From assembly GCA_003168315.1 (NCBI GenBank), contig PMSP01000288.1, forward strand, positions 1 to 20,508: a stretch of 20,508 nt of DNA, read 5' to 3'. The notes below the pieces were generated by a model. That model saw only the letters and a program-made list of their open reading frames with translations, was not told the DNA's origin and did not search any database. The stretch comes from Opitutaceae bacterium (GTDB lineage Bacteria; Verrucomicrobiota; Verrucomicrobiia; Opitutales; Opitutaceae). Numbering within the stretch: the stretch's first letter is position 1; each line of letters starts with the position of its first letter. A program made the position numbers and the translations under genes. This document shows, in pieces, positions 13,556 through 20,508 of this stretch.

Positions 13556-14875
13556 TTACTGCCGGGGTGTGACGCCCGCGGCCCGCGCCACGGCCTGTCG
13601 GGCAAGAACGCAGTCGTAGCGCGCCTGGAGGCGGCTGAGTTCGGCGGAACGGGAGGAGCTCTGCGCATCCAGGAGTTCAAAGTTCGTGATCACGCCGTTC
13701 GTGTAGCGTGTCTGCGCGAGCGAAAGCGCCTCCCTCGCCTGCTCGACCAGCGTGTCGGCGTTCGAGAGCCTCGCCTTGGCCGCGTTCAGGTCCGAGTAGG
13801 CGTCGGCCACGTCCGTCGTGATGCTGTCGTTCAGCTCCCGCTCGCGCGCCTGCGCGGACCGGACGAGGGCGTCGGCCTCGAGCCTGTCACCGAGGACCCG
13901 TTTGCCGGTGAAGATCGGGATGTCGAGGGCCACGCCGGCGCTTACGTAGCCCTTGTTGTCGTAGAGGTTGGGGACGACGCCATTCTCGACGCCGCCCGTG
14001 ACATTGGCAGCGAGGGTGGGCCTGTTGCCGCGGCTCGCCGCGTCCAGCCTGAGCCGGGCGGTCTGCTCGTCGTCACGGGCGACCTTCATCTCGGGCCGGT
14101 TGAGGAGGCCGTCGGAAATGGCCTCCGACTCGGCGATCGGCGCCGCGTCGGCGTCGAAGTCCCCGGTGACCTGCAGCGGCGACCCAAGGTCGAAGCCGAG
14201 GAGGCGGCGCAGCCCGTTTTCCTGCTTCTCGAGCGAGGCGACGGTGTCGGTCAGGTGGTTGCGCGCATTCGCGAGGCGCACCTGCGTCGTCAGCACGTCA
14301 AACTTCGTCGCGCTGCCGGCGCTGAACTTGCGCTGGGATATGCGGAGGGCCTCCTCCAGGGCCGCGATCTCCTCCCTGGCGACGCCCACCGAGCTGCGCA
14401 GCAGGATGACGCCGTAGAAGGACTCGATCGTCTGGTACCCCAGCTGCTGGCGGGTCGCCTCGAGCGCGTCCTGCGCCGTGATCTGGCCGGAGCGCGCCAT
14501 CTCGACCAGCTTGTCCGTGCGGCCGAAGTCCGTGAGGAGCTGGCGCGCGGTTATGTTGACCCCGTAGGAGTCCTGCACGCTCTCGTAGATCGACCCCGTC
14601 GGGAAGCCGGGGATCGCGATGGCGACGTAGGGGCGAAGCGAATTGTAGGTGTAGCCCGCGTGGCCGCTCACCTGCGGCAGCCAGTCCGCGTTGGACTGCA
14701 CCGTGCGCGCCCGCGCAGCGTCCACGGCCGCCTGCGCGGCGTTGATGGACGGGTAGCGCGCAAGGACCGCGTCGATGGTCTGGTTGAGTGTCAATGGCCC
14801 GGGGGCGGGTGCCTGCGCGAGCGCGGACGACGCGAGCGCTGCTAGGGCGAGGATTGAGGCGGCTGTGGTTCTCAT
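13556..14875 (-). CDS. TolC-like outer-membrane efflux protein
   Basis: The 439-residue protein has a signal peptide ending at about residue 20 (ALASSALAQ) and the two tandem helical-barrel repeats of outer-membrane efflux proteins. The first repeat starts 'LTLNQTIDAVLARYPSINAAQAAVDAAR'; the second has 'SEAISDGLLNRPEMKVARDDEQTARLRLDAA' and 'ISQRKFSAGSATKFDVLTTQVRL'; the corresponding late helix reads 'LAQTRYTNGVITNFELLDAQSS'. It should form the outer-membrane channel for the EmrAB-type pump encoded directly upstream (22-base gap). There is no lipobox, so it is a TolC- rather than an OprM/NodT-type lipoprotein. Confidence 0.93.
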   Translation of the reverse strand: MRTTAASILALAALASSALAQAPAPGPLTLNQTIDAVLARYPSINAAQAAVDAARARTVQSNADWLPQVSGHAGYTYNSLRPYVAIAIPGFPTGSIYESVQDSYGVNITARQLLTDFGRTDKLVEMARSGQITAQDALEATRQQLGYQTIESFYGVILLRSSVGVAREEIAALEEALRISQRKFSAGSATKFDVLTTQVRLANARNHLTDTVASLEKQENGLRRLLGFDLGSPLQVTGDFDADAAPIAESEAISDGLLNRPEMKVARDDEQTARLRLDAASRGNRPTLAANVTGGVENGVVPNLYDNKGYVSAGVALDIPIFTGKRVLGDRLEADALVRSAQARERELNDSITTDVADAYSDLNAAKARLSNADTLVEQAREALSLAQTRYTNGVITNFELLDAQSSSRSAELSRLQARYDCVLARQAVARAAGVTPRQ

Positions 14876-14897
14876 GCGGTTTCTCGATTGGACAAAT

Positions 14898-16457
14898 TCA
14901 ATGGGCGTCCGCGGCGGCCGCCGCCTCCTTCGACAGGGGTTTCGAGCGGCCCGCGAAGAGGATCAGCGGAGCGCACGCCAGGGAAAGCAATCCGACGAGG
15001 CGGTAGGCGTCGAGGTAACTGAGCAGGCTCGAGTGGCGCTCGACGGTCAGCTCCAGTATCCCGAGGGCGCGGTGGGACGCCTCCCACGCGGTGGCGCCCT
15101 TCGAGACCAGCATCTGCGCGATCTGGCTGAGGCGCCCCTCCGTGGCGAGGTCGCCTGCGGACAGCCGCGAGACCAGGTCCAGGCGGTGGGAAGCCGTGCG
15201 GTGGTCGAGGAACGTGTTGATGAACGCGATCCCGAAGGAGCCCCCCATCTGCCTCATCATGTTGTTCAGGGCCACGCCCTGGGGGATGTCCCGCTGGTGG
15301 AGCCCCGACACCGCGAGCTGGGTCAGCGGGATGGTGACGAGGCTGAGCCCGACGGCGCGAAGGATGATGGGCCAGAAGAAGTCGCTCGACTGCGCGTTCA
15401 GGTTGAGGTGCGAGAGCTGCAGGGCGAAGACGGCGACTATGCCGAATCCCATCACCACCATGGCCTGCGGCGGGAATCCCTTCATGAGGAGCCTGCCCAT
15501 GATGGGCAGGAAGAACAGCGCGACGAGGGCGCCGGGCAGGAACAGCATTCCGGTCTGCATCGCCGTGTAGCCGAGGAGGCGCTGCGTGAAGACGGGCACG
15601 ATGAAGACCGTGGAGTAGAGGGAGAATCCGAGGACGAACGTGAGGCTCGCGGCGATCGCGAGCTTGCGGCTCCTCAGGACCCGCAGGTCAACCACCGGGT
15701 GCTTCGCAAGGAGCTCCCTCGCGACGAACGAGAGCAGGAAGACAGCCGCGGTGACGGCGAGGACGACGATGTACCTCCTGGAGAACCAGTCCTCGGACTC
15801 CCCGCGCTCGAGCACGGTCTGCAGGGCGCCGAGCCCGACCACGAGGAATCCTATCCCGAGCCAGTCGATCGTCTCCGCGTTGCGGGCATGCGCGGGCTCC
15901 TTGACGTACAGCCAGGAGAGGAAGGCCGCGGCGAGCCCGATCGGCAGGTTGATGTAGAAGATCCAGGGCCAGGAATAGTGGTCGATGATCCATCCGCCGA
16001 GGGTCGGCCCGATGGTCGGCCCGACGAAGAGCCCGACGGCAAAGAGCGACGACGCGAAGCCGCGCTGGGCCACGGTGAAGGTCTCGAAGAGGATCGCCTG
16101 GGACGTCGACAGGAGCGCCCCGCCCCCGATCCCCTGGATGAACCTGAACGCGACCAGCTCCCAGATGTTGTGGGCGTTGCCGCAGGCGACGGAGGCGGCG
16201 GTGAAGAGAAGTATCGAGCCGATGTAGTAGTTGCGCCGGCCGAAGCGCGCGGCCAGGAAGCTCGTCATCGGGATGATGATGACGTTCGCGATCGCGTACG
16301 CCGTCACGACCCATGCCACGTCCTCGAGGGTCGCGCCCAGGTTGCCGCTCATGTCGTTGAGCGCGACGTTCACGATGGACGTGTCGATCAGCTCGATGAT
16401 CGCCGCGGAGATCACCGTTATGGTGATGATCAGCTTGCGCAGTCCCTGTTCGGCCAT
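14898..16457 (-). CDS. DHA2-family MFS drug:H+ antiporter (EmrB-type)
   Basis: The 519-residue inner-membrane transporter has about 14 hydrophobic helices. Helix 1 carries 'IELIDTSIVNVAL' with Asp25 (motif D1 of DHA2 pumps), motif A-like 'FLAARFGRRNYYIG' lies at 67-80 and motif C 'GPTIGPTLGGW' at 146-156, followed by 'WPWIFYINLPIGL'. It should export toxic compounds using the proton gradient, working with the membrane-fusion protein encoded 13 bases upstream and the TolC-like channel downstream. Substrate is unknown; relatives export uncouplers, antibiotics or siderophore-like molecules. Confidence 0.94.
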   Translation of the reverse strand: MAEQGLRKLIITITVISAAIIELIDTSIVNVALNDMSGNLGATLEDVAWVVTAYAIANVIIIPMTSFLAARFGRRNYYIGSILLFTAASVACGNAHNIWELVAFRFIQGIGGGALLSTSQAILFETFTVAQRGFASSLFAVGLFVGPTIGPTLGGWIIDHYSWPWIFYINLPIGLAAAFLSWLYVKEPAHARNAETIDWLGIGFLVVGLGALQTVLERGESEDWFSRRYIVVLAVTAAVFLLSFVARELLAKHPVVDLRVLRSRKLAIAASLTFVLGFSLYSTVFIVPVFTQRLLGYTAMQTGMLFLPGALVALFFLPIMGRLLMKGFPPQAMVVMGFGIVAVFALQLSHLNLNAQSSDFFWPIILRAVGLSLVTIPLTQLAVSGLHQRDIPQGVALNNMMRQMGGSFGIAFINTFLDHRTASHRLDLVSRLSAGDLATEGRLSQIAQMLVSKGATAWEASHRALGILELTVERHSSLLSYLDAYRLVGLLSLACAPLILFAGRSKPLSKEAAAAADAH

Positions 16458-16470
16458 GGCGGTCCCGGCT

Positions 16471-17559
16471 TTACTCGCGGACCCGCACGGTCACGTCGAC
16501 GCTCATTCCCGGCCGAAGCGGGTGGTCGGGATCCAGCGCCTGCGTGAGGACGACCTTGACCGGCACCCGCTGGGTCACCTTGACGTAGTTCCCCGTCGAG
16601 TTGTCGGGGGGCAGGAGCGCGAACCGGGCGCCGGTTGCACCCGAGATCGACTCGACCTTGCCGTGAAAGACGACGCCGGGGTAGCTGTCGGCCTCGAAGT
16701 CGACGCTCTGGCCTGGCTTCATGTTTGTCAGCTGCGTCTCCTTGAAGTTCGCGATCACCCAAACGTCGGTCTCCGAGGCCACTGAGAGGAGAGTCTGGCC
16801 GGACTGGATGAACTGACCCGGCTCGACGTTCTTCCTGGAAACGATCCCGGCGATGGGGGCCGGGACCGAGGCATAGGTGCGCTCGAGGCGCGCGTAATCC
16901 AAGGCCGCGCTCTTCTCGGCCGTCTCAGTCTCTGCCGCGGCCACGCGGGCCGCGGCGAATGCGATCTGCAGTTCCGCAGCCCTGGCCTGGGTCCGCACCA
17001 TCGCCAGCTCAGAGGCGTTCGTGTCCGCGGCGGCCTGGGTGTCGGTCAGCTGGCTGTCCGTGATCGCGCCGGTCTTGGAAAGGCTTGTGTCACGCACGAG
17101 GTCTGAGGCTGCCTTCCTCTGGCGCACCACGGCGGTGTCGACATTGGCCGCGGCGGTCGTCGCCGAGGCACGGGCCCCGTCGAGCGAGGCCTGGGCCGTC
17201 GCATGGTCGGCCTTCGCGGCCTGGAGGGCCGCGTTGGCCTCGGCCACCCTGAGGTCGAGCTCCCTGGGATCAATCTCGAGGAGGATCTGGCCGGCATCGA
17301 CGTGCTGGTTGTCGTCGACCATGACCTTGACGACGTAGCCAGGGACGCGCGGGAGCACCGGGCTTATGTGCCCCTCGATCTGGGCGTCGTCCGTCTCCTC
17401 GTGGGCGGCATAGAATTTCCAGTGCCTGAAGCCGAAAAGGGCACCCCCGATGAGGGCGGCGGCGGCCAGGGCGCCGATGATGATCCGGCTCAGGCTCACC
17501 TTGGTGGCCTTGGGCGTTTCTGCAGGTACGTAGGCGGCTTCTGAGGCTGCTTTATTCAT
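16471..17559 (-). CDS. HlyD/EmrA-type membrane fusion protein
   Basis: The 362-residue periplasmic adaptor has a single N-terminal membrane anchor (about 24-46), the first half of a lipoyl domain ('ISPVLPRVPGYVVKVMVDDNQHVDAGQILLEIDPRELDLRVAEA'), and an Ala-rich helical hairpin (about 100-215). The second lipoyl half follows ('APIAGIVSRKNVEPGQFIQSGQTLLSVAS'), then a beta-barrel region ending 'PLRPGMSVDVTVRVRE'. It links the EmrB-type pump to the TolC-like channel. As first gene of the operon, it is preceded within 12 bases by a near-perfect palindrome. The ATG 17559 has no Shine-Dalgarno sequence. Confidence 0.93.
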   Translation of the reverse strand: MNKAASEAAYVPAETPKATKVSLSRIIIGALAAAALIGGALFGFRHWKFYAAHEETDDAQIEGHISPVLPRVPGYVVKVMVDDNQHVDAGQILLEIDPRELDLRVAEANAALQAAKADHATAQASLDGARASATTAAANVDTAVVRQRKAASDLVRDTSLSKTGAITDSQLTDTQAAADTNASELAMVRTQARAAELQIAFAAARVAAAETETAEKSAALDYARLERTYASVPAPIAGIVSRKNVEPGQFIQSGQTLLSVASETDVWVIANFKETQLTNMKPGQSVDFEADSYPGVVFHGKVESISGATGARFALLPPDNSTGNYVKVTQRVPVKVVLTQALDPDHPLRPGMSVDVTVRVRE

Positions 17560-17570
17560 GGCGAAGAAAT

Positions 17571-17590
17571 ATGATTAGGCACCTAATCAT
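17571..17590. promoter_or_regulatory. Likely MarR-type operator of the efflux operon
   Basis: ATGATTAGG and CCTAATCAT are perfect 9-bp inverted repeats separated by CA, making a 20-base site centred about 21 bases upstream of the emrA-like ATG. The spacing, size and T-T-A-G-G core are typical of MarR-family operators that control drug-efflux operons. No regulator gene is present in the window. Bound protein would block the leader or core promoter. Confidence 0.6.
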
Positions 17591-17615
17591 CTTGAATAGC
17601 AAGCGTGCTCAATTG

Positions 17616-17638
17616 AAAAACCCTTCACGATCGGAAGG
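17616..17638 (-). terminator. Small terminator after the pseudouridine synthase gene
   Basis: On the minus strand CCTTC (17638-17634) and GAAGG (17626-17622) form a 5-bp stem with a 7-base loop, followed by GTTTTTC. It sits 22 bases past the stop of the RsuA-like gene and upstream of the efflux operon. The stem is short, so efficiency is uncertain. Confidence 0.45.
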
Positions 17639-17659
17639 CATTCCTGCATTACCCAAGGC

Positions 17660-18400
17660 CTACAGATCATCCAAGCTATTGATTGGCAAACTGATCCATC
17701 TTCCGGAAGCCAGGGTCCCCAGTTCAAGCGCCCCAAATCGGATTCTGGTGAGCTCGAGAACCATGCAACCCTGACCGCCCAACATCCTCTTTACCTGATG
17801 ATAACGCCCCTCCGTGAGCGTGATCTCCACCTCAAGGGCGCCGATCCTCTTCAGCAAGGCTGGTGCGCATGGGCTTTCCTCCCCCGGCATCACATAGGCG
17901 CCGCCGGAAAAGAGATCGTCGGCGCCGGGCGGCAGCTCCCGGTCGAGGAGGGCTCGGTAGACCTTGGGCACCTTGTGCCTGGGCGAGGTCAGCCTGTGCA
18001 CGAGCGGGCTCAAGTCCGTCAGCAGGAGGAGTCCCGACGTGTCCTTGTCCAGTCGGCCCACGCTCGTCACCGGGGGGTTGCGCCTCCGCCAGCGCTCGGG
18101 GAGGAGCCCGTATACGCTCGGCCCCTCGGCGGGATCATGCGAGCAGACGCGGCCCGCCGGCTTGTTCATGAGGAGAAGGAGGCCCCCGGGATGGTCGGGG
18201 GGTTCGCCGTCAATCCGCACATCGGCGGCGTCGGCCTTCGCGGCCGGGTCCGCCGCCGGGAGCCCGCGGACGGTGACGCGGCCCGCCTCGATCCATCCGC
18301 GCACCTCCCGCCGCGAGCCGTAGCCGAGGTTTGCGAGGAGTTGGTCGATTCGGGGCACCGCGGACCGGATTGGGTCACTTTCGGGGCTCCAGATCAACAT
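17660..18400 (-). CDS. RsuA/RluB/E/F-family rRNA pseudouridine synthase
   Basis: The 246-residue enzyme isomerises a uridine in ribosomal RNA to pseudouridine. It has an N-terminal S4 RNA-binding domain (about 16-62, 'PRIDQLLANLGYGSRREVRGWIEAG'), the segment 'LLLLMNKPAGRVCSHD', and the catalytic motif GRLDKDTSGLLLLT at 115-128 with nucleophile Asp118. The family C-terminal motif 'EGRYHQVKRML' follows at 198-208. The motif 'GRLD.DTSGLLLLT' with an S4 domain fits RsuA (16S rRNA position 516), but RluB/E/F cannot be excluded. The start ATG 18400 is divergent from the repeat-domain protein, with an 85-base gap. Confidence 0.92.
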   Translation of the reverse strand: MLIWSPESDPIRSAVPRIDQLLANLGYGSRREVRGWIEAGRVTVRGLPAADPAAKADAADVRIDGEPPDHPGGLLLLMNKPAGRVCSHDPAEGPSVYGLLPERWRRRNPPVTSVGRLDKDTSGLLLLTDLSPLVHRLTSPRHKVPKVYRALLDRELPPGADDLFSGGAYVMPGEESPCAPALLKRIGALEVEITLTEGRYHQVKRMLGGQGCMVLELTRIRFGALELGTLASGRWISLPINSLDDL

Positions 18401-18485
18401 GCGGGTTCAGGCCCACCAACGATTAGCCAAGAATAGGCTCGGCAACAAGACCCTCATTTGGGATGTCTTACCTTCACGACAAATT

Positions 18486-20015
18486 ATGGCAGTCTGGGAA
18501 TATAAGGTAATCTCAAGCGGCAAGGGGGGCTTCGCCACGCCCGCGCTGCTTGAATCATTTCTCAACCAACTCGGCACGGACGAGTGGGAGATCGTTGAAT
18601 TTCGCGGGCAGGCAGACAATCCGCTGGCCTTTTCCGGGCTGGCGAGGCGTCCGACCCAACGCGACTGGACCCTTGAGGACGCCGCCGCCGCGGCCGCGCG
18701 GGCCGAGGCGGACAAGCTCCGCGTGGAGTTCGAGGCCAAGTTCAAGAGCGCCACGACCGCCGCCGCGCCCTCCGAGGCGGAGGCGCCCGTGCACGAGGCG
18801 GGGCGCGAGACCGACGGGCTCAGGCGCCTGCGCGACACCGAGCGGGACTCGGATCCCGACGCCCCGGAGGCGCCGGAGGACGAGTGGGACAAGCTGGGAG
18901 CGGGGGACGAGCTGCCGACGTTCTTCGAGGCCATGCGGCCGCACCTGCGCAGGAACCAGCGCGGGCCGGGCTTCTCGGTCGGCGTGGACTACCTCGCGAA
19001 GAAGTGGGACATCTCCGAGGACGAGGTGATCGGCGCCCTGAAGGAGTGCGGCCTGGACGTTCCCGACGACGAGGACGCCAAGGTCACCTACGTCGATTAC
19101 GACGGCGACCTCTTCTGGGTTAACATTAACCGCCGCGGCGAGCTTTGGGTGAACACGAAGGAGAAGAGCCGCCCCGTCTTCAGGACGGTGCAGGCAACCC
19201 GCGTCGAGCCCGAGGAGGGAGCCAAGGCGCCCGAGGCCCCCGCACGCAGGGAGGAGCGCGAGCCGAGGCCGCGCAGGCAGGAGCCCGAGGCGGCGCCGTC
19301 CGGCCCCGCGGAGCCGCTTCCGAGCGGCCCGGCGCTCCTCGACAGGATCCGGCCCTTCATGCGCAAGAACCGCCGCGAGCCCGGCGGCTCGGGCAGCATG
19401 AGCTTCCTTTCACGCGCGCTTAAGTGCAGCGAGGCCGCCCTTGTGGAGGCCTTCACCTCCATGGGCCTGGACGCGAACTCGGCGGCCGGCGACCCGCCGG
19501 TCTTCGTGGAGATTGGCGACGAGTCCTGGTGGCTCAACAAGGACAGCCGGGGCGGCATCTGGATAAACGCCCGGGAAAAGCGGGGCGACGCCGGGGCCGG
19601 CGGCCAGCCCTCCGCCCCGGAATCGGCGGCGCCCGCCCCCGGCAACGTGTTCGCGGCGGTCCGGCTCCTGCTCAAGGAGACGAAGACGGGTTCCGTCGCC
19701 GCACCGGTCGACCGCCTCGCGGGCGACCTTGGCCGGTCCACCGAGGAGCTCCTTGGCGCCCTCACCACCTCCGGCCTGCGCATCCCCGAGAAATCCCGCG
19801 AGAAGCCGGTCTTCGCCGAGCATGCGGGCGAGATCTTCTGGCTCAACCTCAACGGGAAGGGCGAGCTCTGGCTGAACGCAAAGGCGTCAAGGTATTCCGG
19901 CGACGGCAAGGACGAGGCCGGCGAAGGCCGGCGCCCCCGCCCGAAGAAAAAGGAAGCCGAAAGCGGCGACGCGGCCCCCGAGGGCGTCGCGCCGGAGGAA
20001 ACGCCCGCGGCCTGA
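18486..20015 (+). CDS. Unrecognised protein: DUF4177-like N-terminus plus three copies of a ~85-residue domain
   Basis: The ATG 18486 gives 509 residues beginning 'MAVWEYKVISSGKGG', which with 'LNQLGTDEWEIVEF' resembles the small DUF4177 domain (1-56). An acidic/Ala-rich helical linker (about 62-140) follows, then three related domains at about 142-228, 283-365 and 387-468, joined by low-complexity Arg/Pro/Glu-rich linkers. Each domain reads as a helix, a variable basic region, a helix-turn-helix-like stretch ('LAKKWDISEDEVIGALKECGLDV') and a closing beta-hairpin: 'LFWVNINRRGELWVNTKEK', 'SWWLNKDSRGGIWINAREK' and 'IFWLNLNGKGELWLNAKAS'. The C-terminus is basic then acidic and probably disordered. 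There is no signal peptide, so it is cytoplasmic. It may bind nucleic acid; I do not recognise a function. Confidence 0.85.
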   Translation: MAVWEYKVISSGKGGFATPALLESFLNQLGTDEWEIVEFRGQADNPLAFSGLARRPTQRDWTLEDAAAAAARAEADKLRVEFEAKFKSATTAAAPSEAEAPVHEAGRETDGLRRLRDTERDSDPDAPEAPEDEWDKLGAGDELPTFFEAMRPHLRRNQRGPGFSVGVDYLAKKWDISEDEVIGALKECGLDVPDDEDAKVTYVDYDGDLFWVNINRRGELWVNTKEKSRPVFRTVQATRVEPEEGAKAPEAPARREEREPRPRRQEPEAAPSGPAEPLPSGPALLDRIRPFMRKNRREPGGSGSMSFLSRALKCSEAALVEAFTSMGLDANSAAGDPPVFVEIGDESWWLNKDSRGGIWINAREKRGDAGAGGQPSAPESAAPAPGNVFAAVRLLLKETKTGSVAAPVDRLAGDLGRSTEELLGALTTSGLRIPEKSREKPVFAEHAGEIFWLNLNGKGELWLNAKASRYSGDGKDEAGEGRRPRPKKKEAESGDAAPEGVAPEETPAA

Positions 20016-20040
20016 CCGCGTTCCGCTCGTTACCTGGCCA

Positions 20041-20508
20041 TTAGGGCCGGCCGCGCCTGGCGCGGCCGGCCTCCGCCAGCCGCTCGATTGCGGGAAGCGT
20101 CCGCTCCCATGAAAGGCACGCGTCGGTGACGCTCTGCCCGCGGACGAGGGGGACGGCCTGATAGTCCTGGGATCCCCCGACAAGGTTGCTCTCGATCATC
20201 ACCGCGGCGACGGCGCGCTCGCCCGCGGCCACCCGCGCCGCGATGTCGGCGACGACGTCGAGCTGGCGCCCGGGATCCCTGCCGCTGTTGGCATGGCTGC
20301 AGTCGACCATGACGAAGGGGGGCAGCCCGCTGGCGGACAGGAGCGCGGCGGCCGCGGCGACGTCCTTCGCCGAGCAGTTGGGTCCGCGCGAGCCGCCGCG
20401 CAGGACGAGATGCGTGTCCTCGTTGCCGGTGGTCTCCATGCAGGCGGGCGAGCCGTCGCGGGCGAGCGACGGGAACCAGTGGGGATGCCGCGCGGAGCGG
20501 ATGGCGTC
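20041..20508 (-). CDS. Class I DAHP synthase, C-terminal part (5' end outside window)
   Basis: The last 155 residues are present and continue in frame to the window edge. They match the AroF/G/H type 3-deoxy-7-phosphoheptulonate synthase, which joins phosphoenolpyruvate and erythrose-4-phosphate at the entry of aromatic amino acid synthesis. Visible elements are 'TGNEDTHLVLRGG' (His metal ligand), 'PNCSAKDVAAA', 'VDCSHANSGRDPGRQLDVVADI', 'VMIESNLVGGSQDY' (Glu metal ligand) and 'GQSVTDACLSWE' (Asp metal ligand). Relative to E. coli AroG the 'ESHLVEG' loop reads 'ESNLVGG'. The N-terminal allosteric region is off the window, so feedback type (Phe, Tyr or Trp) cannot be told. Confidence 0.93.
   Translation of the reverse strand, partial: DAIRSARHPHWFPSLARDGSPACMETTGNEDTHLVLRGGSRGPNCSAKDVAAAAALLSASGLPPFVMVDCSHANSGRDPGRQLDVVADIAARVAAGERAVAAVMIESNLVGGSQDYQAVPLVRGQSVTDACLSWERTLPAIERLAEAGRARRGRP
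20045..20071. repeat. 11-bp GC stem-loop at the 3' end of the DAHP synthase gene
   Basis: The arms GGCCGGCCGCG (20045-20055) and CGCGGCCGGCC (20061-20071) surround CCTGG. They overlap the last codons of the DAHP synthase gene (encoding the 'RRGRP' end) and lie 30 bases beyond the stop of the convergent repeat protein. There is no T-tract on either side, so it may be a transcript-end stem rather than an intrinsic terminator. Confidence 0.4.

Noticed and set aside
13444..13680. N-terminal extension of the GYF_2 membrane protein to 13680.
   Set aside because: It crosses into the TolC-like gene and includes the strong hairpin; the GYF_2 domain begins exactly at the ATG 13443.
14775..16547. Long antisense open frame (590 codons) opposite the MFS pump, and similar ones opposite the TonB receptor (4429-5865) and the TolC-like gene (13232-14845).
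   Set aside because: The translations are Arg/Asp/Glu-rich low-complexity strings without family motifs, as expected for shadows in GC-rich DNA; the opposite strands encode clear protein families.
18401..18485. Small gene or leader in the extended frame upstream of the repeat-domain protein (start at 18399).
   Set aside because: It would overlap the divergent RsuA-like start and has no domain; the DUF4177-like domain begins at ATG 18486.

Overview
The window is a GC-rich, gene-dense bacterial chromosome segment with no rRNA, tRNA, CRISPR array or insertion sequence that I can see. It most likely comes from Verrucomicrobiota, class Opitutia (Opitutaceae-like). The reasons are the Thr/Pro-rich, 'LEKFTVSD'-type N-terminus of the TonB-dependent receptor, the cytochrome and NMT1-like lipoprotein content, and many starts without a Shine-Dalgarno sequence. 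The assignment is an inference. No gap exceeds about 170 bases.

Region 1 (1-5871, + strand) reads as an uptake locus. It holds the 3' end of an FAD-linked oxidase, an ABC ATPase, a permease, an NMT1/THI5-like substrate-binding lipoprotein, and a TonB-dependent outer-membrane receptor closed by a strong terminator. The first four genes overlap by 4 bp each. Together they could carry a small molecule across both membranes and oxidise it. The substrate is unknown.

Region 2 (5955-9840) has a small lipoprotein and a c-type cytochrome on the minus strand. Divergent from these is a + strand operon: a second NMT1-like lipoprotein paralogous to the first, a YbaY-like lipoprotein, and a D-2-hydroxyacid dehydrogenase. 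The second binding protein has no ATPase or permease of its own here.

Region 3 (10009-12623, + strand) is a bufferin-type RiPP metallophore operon. It encodes a secreted Cys-rich precursor with two CX5CX5C modules (BufA2-like), a DUF692/MNIO maturase (BufB), a DUF2063 partner (BufC) and a DoxX membrane protein. A strong hairpin with a T-tract lies between precursor and maturase and touches the maturase start codon.

Region 4 (12637-17559, - strand) has a GYF_2-domain membrane protein, then a tripartite drug-efflux operon in the order emrA-emrB-tolC-like gene. A near-perfect palindrome in front of emrA looks like a MarR-type operator.

Region 5 (17660-20508) has an RsuA-type pseudouridine synthase on the minus strand. 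Divergent from it is an unrecognised protein with a DUF4177-like N-terminus and three copies of an uncharacterised ~85-residue domain. Convergent with that protein is the 3' end of a class I DAHP synthase gene.
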